A stretch of 63,405 nt of DNA from a virus. This document shows positions 57,029-63,405 of this stretch, piece by piece. Both the position numbers and the translations under genes were made by a program. Each line of letters begins with the position of its first letter. Within the stretch, counting starts at the first letter, position 1. The DNA is taken from positions 1 to 63,405 of the IMG/VR virus record IMGVR_UViG_3300032285_003896; one strand, given 5' to 3'. The notes under the pieces are model-generated. The model was not told the origin of the DNA. It saw nothing but the letters and a program-made list of their open reading frames with translations, and made no database searches.

Positions 57029-57604
57029 ATGGAAGAGAAACAGTCTATGAAAAAGGAGTTCTCTAAAAAGGACGTCCAAAGAATGCGAAATATTATCACA
57101 GGAAAAACTGGAGATAAGACACAAACTCTAGCAGGTTGGGAAAAGAAGCGATCAGATTATAAAGAGGGAGACATTTGGGAAGAGCAAGGAAGATCTTGGA
57201 CTATTAAAAATGGTATAAAACAAACTCTAACTAAGTTAGATGGATTTAAAAAGTTAGTTGTCTTACCATTATGCTGTCCCAGATGTTCTAAACCTATGAA
57301 AGCTAATGATCTTAATAAAAAAATGTATTCTATATATAGCACCTGTTTAAACTGTGCTATTGATATTGAGGCTAAAATGAAATTAGAGGGTACTTTTGAA
57401 GATTATGAAAAAAGAATGATAAATTCTAATAAAAATGCTAGTTTAGAAGACTTTGAAAGAGCCGTAGATCAGTGGTTATTAGATAAAGATACCTTTGTAA
57501 GTGAGGCAGGAGATGTAGAAAGTTGGCAAGGTGGAGACAAAACAAAGATATACCAGGAAATAAAAGCTAACTTGGATAAACTAAAGAATACCGATATTTA
57601 TTAG
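57029..57604 (+). CDS. Zinc-ribbon protein, 191 aa
   Basis: Two CxxC pairs (CPRCSKPM and CLNCAI) about 30 residues apart form a ribbon in the centre. The N-terminus is basic (MKKEFSKKDVQRMRNIITG) and the C-terminus helical. Leader AAATTGTTATG. Phages near this type encode similar proteins in the packaging region, but I cannot name the family. Structural or DNA-binding. Confidence 0.6.
   Translation: MEEKQSMKKEFSKKDVQRMRNIITGKTGDKTQTLAGWEKKRSDYKEGDIWEEQGRSWTIKNGIKQTLTKLDGFKKLVVLPLCCPRCSKPMKANDLNKKMYSIYSTCLNCAIDIEAKMKLEGTFEDYEKRMINSNKNASLEDFERAVDQWLLDKDTFVSEAGDVESWQGGDKTKIYQEIKANLDKLKNTDIY
57593..57602 (+). promoter_or_regulatory. Candidate late-promoter motif GATATTTATT
   Basis: Match with one mismatch, overlapping the zinc-ribbon stop, 15 bases before the next ATG. 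Confidence 0.4.
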
Positions 57605-57617
57605 CAAATTATATAGT

Positions 57618-58502
57618 ATGCCAGCAACTTCAAAAAAACAACAACAACTAATGGGCATAGTTCATGCTCTACAAACAGGAGACATGAAACCTTCACAAGC
57701 ATCAGGTAAAGCAAAAGAAATGGCTAAATCAATGAAAAAAGGAGATGTAACTGACTTTGCATCTACTAAACATAAAGGACTTCCTAAAAAAGTAAAAAAA
57801 GAAAACCTAGACGGAGCAATTGAAACCTTATATATGGTTCAAAAGCCATATGCAGGATGTGAATTAACTTCACTAGTAAAACCTATTGATCCATTAGTTG
57901 GTCTTGAAGGCAGTGAAATAGTTGCAGATCAAGTTCATGGAGTTTACCCTGATCAAGATCAAGCTGACGTAGTTGCCAATGAACTTTATGAAGCTTATTG
58001 TGCAAAAGAAGATATGCTTGAAGAGAAAAAAGGTCAGGTTGGAGAAAAAATTAAAAAGGCTATTGATCAACTTGAAAAAAAGCATAAAGAACATATTAAT
58101 TTAGCAAAAGAAGATCCTAAAAATGCTTCTAAACATAAAGAACATATTGCTAAAATAGCCCATCAGATCGACGATCTTATGACTAAATTAGAAAAGATTG
58201 AAAAATCTAAAAAAGAAATTAAAAAAGACGAAAAAAAGAGTCTTAAAGAAGCTTATGAAGTTCATTTTTCAGATGGAGTAAGACAAGCTAAAAAATTTAA
58301 AGATCCAAAAGCGGCACTTAGTTTTGCTAAGCAATTAATAAGCACTAATAAAAATTTACAAAGTGTAGATGTATTCAATGCTGGACCAAATTTTCATTCA
58401 ACAGCTGATACAGATGCAGTAATTGCTTGGTGGGGACCGGGTTCTTATATGGATAATAAATCAAAAAAAGATGCTAAATTAGCAGCTAAAAAAATAAAAT
58501 AA
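57618..58502 (+). CDS. DUF3008-like protein with long helical domain, 294 aa
   Basis: The N-terminus MPATSKKQQQLMGIVHALQT then DVTDFASTKHKGLPKKV closely follows the DUF3008 consensus. A charged coiled-coil stretch (EKIKKAIDQLEKKHKEHINL) and a small C-terminal beta/alpha domain follow. DUF3008 domains are found in phage virion-associated proteins and in bacterial DNA-associated proteins; the exact role is not known. Confidence 0.7.
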   Translation: MPATSKKQQQLMGIVHALQTGDMKPSQASGKAKEMAKSMKKGDVTDFASTKHKGLPKKVKKENLDGAIETLYMVQKPYAGCELTSLVKPIDPLVGLEGSEIVADQVHGVYPDQDQADVVANELYEAYCAKEDMLEEKKGQVGEKIKKAIDQLEKKHKEHINLAKEDPKNASKHKEHIAKIAHQIDDLMTKLEKIEKSKKEIKKDEKKSLKEAYEVHFSDGVRQAKKFKDPKAALSFAKQLISTNKNLQSVDVFNAGPNFHSTADTDAVIAWWGPGSYMDNKSKKDAKLAAKKIK

Positions 58503-58864
58503 TGGAACCATACGCACTATTTATTGGAACTTTATTTCAATCTAGAAATCAAGCTCACATTTATCACTTGCAAACTAATTCTTTCGCAGTTCATAAAGCT
58601 CTACAAGAGTATTATGAAGAGATCGTTGAATTAGCTGATGGTCTAGTTGAATCATATCAAGGTAGATACGGTATTCTTCGTGGATATAAAATGGAAAATG
58701 CTATTAAAGAAGATGATAATCCTGTAATGTATTTTGATGCACTATCTAAATTTGTAGAAGTAATTAGAACAAAGGTACCGCAAGATTCTTATATTCAGAA
58801 TGAAATTGATAATGTAGTTGGTCTTATTGAATCAACAAAATATAAGCTTAAATTTTTACATTAA
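58502..58864 (+). CDS. DUF5856-like helical (Dps-like) protein, 120 aa
   Basis: HIYHLQTNSFAVHKALQEYY then EEIVELADGLVESYQGRYGI is the helix pair of DUF5856-type phage proteins, which look like Dps/ferritin-like bundles. The His and Glu residues could bind iron. The start overlaps the upstream TAA (TAATGG). Packaged iron or DNA-protection protein is a guess. Confidence 0.6.
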   Translation: MEPYALFIGTLFQSRNQAHIYHLQTNSFAVHKALQEYYEEIVELADGLVESYQGRYGILRGYKMENAIKEDDNPVMYFDALSKFVEVIRTKVPQDSYIQNEIDNVVGLIESTKYKLKFLH

Positions 58865-59202
58865 TGTACGAATTAAACGAAGGCGAATTCTGCCCACAAT
58901 GTTTGGCTGAATACATTAAAGAGTGCTGGGGTAAACCTATGGAAGAGTTAGAGGAAGCAGAATATAGAGGCAGAAAAGTAACTCTAGGTAAACCCTTTTT
59001 AACACCAGACGGTCCTAAGAAAAGATCTGTATATGTTAAGAATGCTAAAGGAAATGTGGTTAAAGTTAACTTTGGACAAAAAGGAGTTGCAATAAAAAAG
59101 CATCTTCCAAAACATAGAAAAAGTTATAGAGCTAGACATCATTGTGATACTAATCCTGGACCTAGATGGAAAGCAAATTATTGGAGTTGTAGAGCATGGT
59201 AA
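58864..59202 (+). CDS. Virion-associated-type protein with RHxCD...WSCR motif, 112 aa
   Basis: The C-terminal part KVNFGQKGVAIKKHLPKHRK, then SYRARHHCDTNPGPRWKANY and WSCRAW is a block I recognise from proteins of many large phages. A CPQC pair lies at residue 9-12. It overlaps the previous gene by one base and the next by seven. Function not established. Confidence 0.6.
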   Translation: MYELNEGEFCPQCLAEYIKECWGKPMEELEEAEYRGRKVTLGKPFLTPDGPKKRSVYVKNAKGNVVKVNFGQKGVAIKKHLPKHRKSYRARHHCDTNPGPRWKANYWSCRAW

Positions 59203-59672
59203 AAGATGAAGAAATAGTATGTAATAATTGTGGATGGCATTGGAAGCTGTCTGATGGTGGTAAAGACCCATATACCTGTCATAAATGTGGACATAATAAT
59301 AAAGAAATGAAACTAACAGAAATTTTAAAAGAAATGGCTAAAACTGATATTCACTTTCAGAATATAGTTGATACTTTTGTTAATAGTGATAATCACACTA
59401 AACAAAATATTGCCAAGTACGTATCAGGACAACCTCATTTAAATCTTGATAAATTAGAAAAAGACTTATTAGAATTAGGTCACGATGATGTTGTTGAGAT
59501 TGAAAAAGAATTAGGTATCTATGATTTAGAAGAGAAAAAAGAAAAGCCTGGTCTTTGGGCAAATATAAGAGCTCAAAGAGCTAGAGGCGAAAAACCTGCC
59601 AGAAAAGGATCAGAAGAATATAAAAAAGCAGTTAAAGCCGCAAAAGAAATTAATAAAGCAACAAAGAAATAA
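59196..59672 (+). CDS. Zinc-finger protein with KPGLWANIRAQR tail, 158 aa
   Basis: CNNCGWHWKLSDGGKDPYTC and HKCGH give a Cys4 ribbon at residues about 7-30. Directly after it comes MKLTEILKEMAK, an LxE-type helix, and the C-terminus has EKPGLWANIRAQRARGEKPA, a module seen in several phages. It looks assembled from short recurring modules. A packaged or virion role is suggested by the neighbours. Confidence 0.6.
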   Translation: MVKDEEIVCNNCGWHWKLSDGGKDPYTCHKCGHNNKEMKLTEILKEMAKTDIHFQNIVDTFVNSDNHTKQNIAKYVSGQPHLNLDKLEKDLLELGHDDVVEIEKELGIYDLEEKKEKPGLWANIRAQRARGEKPARKGSEEYKKAVKAAKEINKATKK

Positions 59673-59673
59673 A

Positions 59674-60327
59674 ATGAACAAAGTATCTTTTATCAAAGCC
59701 CTTCTTGAAATGGACGAAGCTTCATTTACTAAGAAATATAATGATGATCCTAAATTAAAAGGAGGACAAAAAAATCTTCCTGATGAATTACAGGCACAAA
59801 TAGTTAAAAAAGAAGGTGCTGACCACGAAGTATTTATGGCAGATGCTAGTTTACAACAAATTATTAAAGATGCTACAGAGTTACTAAATAAAATAGGAAC
59901 CCAAGAAAAAGATTTACCTGGTTGGATTCAAGATCACATAACTAATTCAGAAAATTATATAGCTCAAGCTAATAAAGGTTACCATGAATATAGTGAAGGT
60001 GCAACTAGTGAGTATGATATGGATGAACTTCCAGATGGTTCAGAAGAGAAGTTAGCCGGAGATCAAGAAGATAAAGAAGAAATGTTTCTTAAAAATATGA
60101 TGGAAGATCTTTTTGAAGTTAAAAAGAAAAAACCTTCTGCTGGACTTAGTAAAGCACAAAAATCTACTATAGCTAAGAAAGCTAAAGCTGGTAAAGATGT
60201 TGGAAAAAAAGGAAAAGGATTTGAAAAATTAGCGGCAACAGCAGCTAAAGAATATGGATCAAAAGAAAGAGGTCAAAAAGTAGCTGCTGCTGCAATGTGG
60301 AAAAATGCTGCAAAAAAAGCTAAATAA
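59674..60327 (+). CDS. Protein with KKAKAGKDVGKKGKGFEK basic tail, 217 aa
   Basis: An N-terminal helix (SFIKALLEMDEASFTKKY) leads to an acidic middle and a very basic C-terminus: LSKAQKSTIAKKAKAGKDVG then GFEKLAATAAKEYGSKERG, a module I know from other large phages. The tail probably binds DNA. Its targeting-like N-terminus and late neighbourhood suit an internal head protein. Confidence 0.6.
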   Translation: MNKVSFIKALLEMDEASFTKKYNDDPKLKGGQKNLPDELQAQIVKKEGADHEVFMADASLQQIIKDATELLNKIGTQEKDLPGWIQDHITNSENYIAQANKGYHEYSEGATSEYDMDELPDGSEEKLAGDQEDKEEMFLKNMMEDLFEVKKKKPSAGLSKAQKSTIAKKAKAGKDVGKKGKGFEKLAATAAKEYGSKERGQKVAAAAMWKNAAKKAK

Positions 60328-60329
60328 TT

Positions 60330-61814
60330 ATGCAAGTGAGTAATAACGATATATTAAGGACTATACTCTTACAAGAATTAGATAGGATGGAACCTGAAAC
60401 TTCTACGTTTGAGGATGATCCTATGAAATTTATATTAAATAAATATCAAGGTCTTAAAAGCACCTTAGAATATTTAATGACTCCGTCATTTGAAGAGTAT
60501 GTTACAGGTATATATGTTGTAGCTCCTAAACCAACTACATTTAAAATAGTTTTACATAACGGCCAATTTTTCTTTTTACAGTTTATGGGTAAAGCATATG
60601 AAGCAACTGTACAAGGAAAAAAATATTATTTAATGACCATTGGTGAGAAAGAAAGAGCGATGGTTGCTATTTCTAGATTATTAAGATATGGAAATCCTTT
60701 AAAGACTAAAGGTCCAGAAGGAGCAGAACAAGCAACTAGAGATTCAGAAGGACCTGCAGAAGAAGCAGGACCAACACCTCCTGCAGAGACTAGTGCACCA
60801 GAAGGAGAAGAGCCACTAAAAGAATCTAAAATATTAGAAGAAATTCTAAAAAAAGATTTGTTTGAAGCTGATACTTCAAGAGCTTCTAATTTTGAATTTG
60901 CTTTAGTTTTAGCTTGGTATGATACATTCAAACCAAAATCAGACGAAGTATATTCTGTAGGAGGATTAACTCCAGCTCTGATTAAAATTATTAAAGCGGA
61001 TAAAGAAATGTATGCGGGTGCTATGAATGCTATAAAAACTTATAAAAGTACATTCAAAGGAAAATCAGCATATAAAGTACCTCGAACAGCTTCTATTACT
61101 TCTTTTTGGAAAAGTTTTGGTGCATCAGACAATACACCAAAAACAGATGTGTTATTAGGAAGTGCTAGAGTATCTGTAAAAGTAGGAATTGCACAATTAT
61201 TATCTGCGGGAAAAAATGAATCTGAAGCTACTTTAGCTGCATCTGTAAAAAACACTCCTAGTATTAAAGAATCTGATTTATATACAGAATTAGAAAACAC
61301 AGTAAATCAATTTGTTAAAGTAGGTTACACTAAAAGTGGTACAGTAGGAGACGCTTTAAAAACAGGAAAAAATAAAGATATTAATAAAGCTGAAAAATTA
61401 CATAAAAGATCTATGGAACTTTTAAAACAGTTATTCAGTGAAAATAGAGATTTCAAAATAGCTTTTATGAAAGAGGCTATGTCTGGATCTGAAAAATTTG
61501 GACCAGGATCTCCTGCTTGTGCAGAATATGTTTTATCTACAACTAAAAATTTTAGTAATCCTAAATTACATGTTATAGATGATAGTTATTCTGAAAAAGT
61601 AGGAGACCAAGTTAGAATTCAAGTAAGATTTAAAAGTACTAGTGAAAAACTTAAATCTGGAAAAACAGGAAGATATAGATTCTGGACAGCGTTGTCTGGT
61701 ATTTTAGATCCATCAAAAATAAGTGAAGAAGAACTTATGGAAGATGGTGGTGATTCTAGCACTCCTATAGATGTTGACGTATTAGGTAACGATAGTGTTG
61801 ACTTTGGAGTATAA
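60330..61814 (+). CDS. Large hypothetical protein, 494 aa
   Basis: An N-terminal alpha/beta domain (about 1-125), an Ala/Glu/Pro-rich linker (about 125-165) that ends in KILEEILKKDLFEAD, and a large C-terminal domain with SARVSVKVGIAQLLSAGKNE and FMKEAMSGSEKFGPGSPACA. SVKxGxAQL resembles a conserved motif of large phage proteins that I cannot name. Ends 65 bases before the next gene, with a promoter between. Confidence 0.55.
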   Translation: MQVSNNDILRTILLQELDRMEPETSTFEDDPMKFILNKYQGLKSTLEYLMTPSFEEYVTGIYVVAPKPTTFKIVLHNGQFFFLQFMGKAYEATVQGKKYYLMTIGEKERAMVAISRLLRYGNPLKTKGPEGAEQATRDSEGPAEEAGPTPPAETSAPEGEEPLKESKILEEILKKDLFEADTSRASNFEFALVLAWYDTFKPKSDEVYSVGGLTPALIKIIKADKEMYAGAMNAIKTYKSTFKGKSAYKVPRTASITSFWKSFGASDNTPKTDVLLGSARVSVKVGIAQLLSAGKNESEATLAASVKNTPSIKESDLYTELENTVNQFVKVGYTKSGTVGDALKTGKNKDINKAEKLHKRSMELLKQLFSENRDFKIAFMKEAMSGSEKFGPGSPACAEYVLSTTKNFSNPKLHVIDDSYSEKVGDQVRIQVRFKSTSEKLKSGKTGRYRFWTALSGILDPSKISEEELMEDGGDSSTPIDVDVLGNDSVDFGV

Positions 61815-61829
61815 TTTATACAAAATAAA

Positions 61830-61861
61830 TTTTTTTATATCAATTTTTTGTTGTATATTGT
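61830..61861 (+). promoter_or_regulatory. Promoter: T-tract plus TATATTGT
   Basis: TTTTTTTA (to 61837), 16 bases, TATATTGT (61854-61861), a weaker -7 box. It drives the small gene at 61879 and possibly those up to the terminase. Confidence 0.6.
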
Positions 61862-61878
61862 AAGAGTAAATTAAGTTT

Positions 61879-62124
61879 ATGGCTAAGAAAGAAATTGGTT
61901 TTAGAAAAATAAAGACTATAGAAGGCATTATTATGCAACTTTATGAGGACAAAGGAGGAATATATAAACCCCACTGCGCAACAGGTCCTGCAATAATTTA
62001 TCCAGATTCGGATAAAAGAACTTCAGAATACTATTTTTACGGCGTTAAATATGACCACAATAAGTGGTATGAATTAACTAAATCATATAGGACCCCAGAT
62101 CCTAAAGAAGATTTAGATGATTGA
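61879..62124 (+). CDS. Small 'GPA' repeat-type protein, 81 aa
   Basis: YKPHCATGPAIIYPDSDKRT then EYYFYGVKYDHNKWYEL is the single unit of a 'HxxxGPA...YYxxGxxH..W' motif that repeats in many phage and bacterial proteins. Here only one unit is present. Has its own promoter. Function unknown. Confidence 0.6.
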   Translation: MAKKEIGFRKIKTIEGIIMQLYEDKGGIYKPHCATGPAIIYPDSDKRTSEYYFYGVKYDHNKWYELTKSYRTPDPKEDLDD

Positions 62125-62126
62125 TA

Positions 62127-62136
62127 AATATTTATA
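62127..62136 (+). promoter_or_regulatory. Candidate late-promoter motif AATATTTATA
   Basis: Exact match two bases after a stop codon and 12 bases before the ATG of the 120-residue gene. Confidence 0.5.
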
Positions 62137-62148
62137 AGTAAAAAGACA

Positions 62149-62511
62149 ATGCAACCATTTAACATCCAGAAATACTTAACCGAGAATAACCTCACTATTA
62201 TTTCTAAAATCAGAGAAGATGTTCAAGACTCTGAAGATCAAGAACCTACTAAAGATGATTTAAAATCAACAGAAAAAGATTTTAGAGATCTTGATAAAAA
62301 GAAAAAAGAATACGCAGATCTTCAATCAAAAGTAAAAGCTATTATAGCTAAATACACAGAAAAATCTCCAGATGGAACTTTAAAACTTAAAGATGTAGCT
62401 GGATATAAAATAGCTGTAGGTAATATTCCTGACAGATTAAGACTTCTTAAACAACAGATAGACTCTGTAGAACAACCTAAATTAGACCAAAATGAAAAAG
62501 ACACTGATTAG
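62149..62511 (+). CDS. Charged helical protein with targeting-like N-terminus, 120 aa
   Basis: The start PFNIQKYLTENNLTIISKIR parallels NFNIAKFLKENALGP of the gene at 21847. The rest is a Lys/Asp-rich coiled coil. It overlaps the next gene by 20 bases. It could be a scaffold or internal protein of the head. Confidence 0.6.
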   Translation: MQPFNIQKYLTENNLTIISKIREDVQDSEDQEPTKDDLKSTEKDFRDLDKKKKEYADLQSKVKAIIAKYTEKSPDGTLKLKDVAGYKIAVGNIPDRLRLLKQQIDSVEQPKLDQNEKDTD

Positions 62512-63184
62512 CATTTCCGTAATTCTTGTAGCATTAATTGCTATATGGTATTTATTTGTTTTTAGCCCTGCTAAATTTGATACTAAACCTTATGAAGCAA
62601 AAATAGATTCACTTCAACATGGGATTGATTCTATCGCTCTTGTAAATGATACATTAGAACTTGGTATAGATTCTCTACAAGGAGAAAATTTAATTTTAGT
62701 TGAAAAAACTGATTTACTTAAAGGTAAAATATCTGATTTAAAGTTTAGTTTAAAACAATCTGAATTATCTCATTTATATACTCCTAGTCAAGTAGATAGT
62801 TTCTTTGTAGCTAGATATCCTGAAAAATATGCTGAGGTATCTAATGATACAACTCAGCTTCCTATTCAAGTAAGTAAAGCTGTAATAGTTGATTTGCAGC
62901 AAGGAGATATTAATAAAAATATTGTAATTGCTCAAGATAGTGCTATTTTAAATTTAGATCAAACAATACTTAACACTAATCAAATTGTATCTACTTTAAG
63001 AGATAAAGAGGTTAATTATCAATCTATAATTCAAAAACAAATTGAGCAAGGCGATAATTATAAAACTCAAATTGATGGATTAAAAGAAGATATTAAAAAA
63101 AGCAATAGAAGATTTAAAATTGGTAAAATACAAAAATTTGTTCTAGCAGCTTTAGTAGTAAGTCTTGCTGTAACACACAAATAA
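62492..63184 (+). CDS. Membrane-anchored coiled-coil protein, 230 aa
   Basis: An N-terminal transmembrane helix (LISISVILVALIAIWYLFVF) is followed by a long coiled coil with heptads (DSLQHGIDSIALVNDTLELG onward) and a short hydrophobic C-terminus (FVLAALVVSLAVT). The layout resembles an i-spanin (Rz-like) or a membrane-tethered assembly factor. The stop TAA overlaps the terminase ATG by one base, so the two are coupled. Confidence 0.6.
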   Translation: MKKTLISISVILVALIAIWYLFVFSPAKFDTKPYEAKIDSLQHGIDSIALVNDTLELGIDSLQGENLILVEKTDLLKGKISDLKFSLKQSELSHLYTPSQVDSFFVARYPEKYAEVSNDTTQLPIQVSKAVIVDLQQGDINKNIVIAQDSAILNLDQTILNTNQIVSTLRDKEVNYQSIIQKQIEQGDNYKTQIDGLKEDIKKSNRRFKIGKIQKFVLAALVVSLAVTHK

Positions 63185-63405
63185 TGGCTGATACACAGAT
63201 CAATATAAAAGAAAGAATAAAGGAGGAATTTGTAAAATGCGCAACAGATCCTGTTTACTTTATGAAGAAGTATTACATGATTCAGCATCCACAAAGAGGC
63301 CGTCAATTATTTGATCTGTATCCATTCCAAGAGAAAGTACTAAGATTATTTCAAAAGCATGATTACTCTATAATAAATAAGTCCAGACAGTTAGGTATAT
63401 CTACA
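63184..63405 (+). CDS. Large terminase subunit, T4 gp17-like (N-terminal part, truncated by window)
   Basis: The first 74 residues include CATDPVYFMKKYYMI, FDLYPFQEKVLRLF and KSRQLGIST, which match the N-terminus and Walker A-type loop of T4 gp17 and its relatives. The enzyme is the ATP-driven DNA packaging motor with a C-terminal nuclease, which lies beyond the window. Confidence 0.92.
   Translation, partial: MADTQINIKERIKEEFVKCATDPVYFMKKYYMIQHPQRGRQLFDLYPFQEKVLRLFQKHDYSIINKSRQLGIST

Overview
This window is part of the genome of a large, AT-rich, T4-like contractile-tailed phage (Caudoviricetes). It carries recognisable relatives of T4 gp5 (spike/hub), gp6 and gp25 (baseplate wedge), gp55 (late sigma), a zinc-finger/TOPRIM primase and, at the right edge, the start of gp17 (large terminase). 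The host is probably a member of the Bacteroidota. Promoters end in TAnnTTTA or TAnnTTTG, the -7 box of that phylum. Start codons are preceded by A-rich leaders (often AAAGTTATG) rather than Shine-Dalgarno sequences. Several small proteins (the 'QQTAxEW...KEMEK' series, the 'EKAxELVxKF' pair, a DUF932 protein) are of kinds I associate with Bacteroidota phages.

Layout. (1) 1-22.6 kb, plus strand: a dense run of mostly small accessory genes. It includes two HExxH metallopeptidase-like proteins, a PPP-type phosphatase, a tRNA-Leu-like gene, UV-damage endonuclease UvsE, a LamG-like protein, an array of diverged paralogues at 13.4-16.1 kb, a DXD glycosyltransferase, a small HTH protein and a DUF932 protein. 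Several promoters lie here, four of them preceded by phased palindromic boxes. (2) 22.6-22.7 kb: two opposed terminators where the strands converge. (3) 22.7-52.7 kb, minus strand, read from right to left: glutaredoxin-like and HD proteins, gp55-like late sigma, the baseplate block, tail-fibre-like proteins with Pro/Thr/Ser repeats, an island of seven glycosyltransferase/methyltransferase genes, a short tail module, a SegE-like GIY-YIG protein and a holin-like protein. (4) 52.65-53.01 kb: a divergent regulatory region with two outward promoters and a strongly structured RNA candidate on the minus-strand side. (5) 53.0-63.4 kb, plus strand: primase, PD-(D/E)XK nuclease, zeta-like kinase, nucleotidyltransferase, metallopeptidase-HAD fusion, a set of Lys/Glu-rich proteins that may be packaged in the virion, a membrane coiled-coil protein and the large terminase start.

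How it may work together. Thirteen promoter candidates were found; eleven share TTTTTTTA/G-N16-TAnnTTTR almost exactly, one has a slightly shorter spacer, and one keeps only the -7 box. A second motif, AATATTTATW, precedes many structural or late-type genes on both strands and is a candidate late promoter for the gp55-like sigma. The most interesting system is the tail-fibre glycosylation island. A 1021-residue protein with hundreds of Thr/Ser/Pro repeat residues is encoded directly upstream of two GlcNAc-transferase-like enzymes, three or more other glycosyltransferase-like enzymes and two methyltransferase domains. Those enzymes start from their own early-type, apparently leaderless promoter. 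This suggests, but does not prove, a phage-encoded mucin-like O-glycosylated fibre. All functions are read by eye from motifs; no database search was possible.
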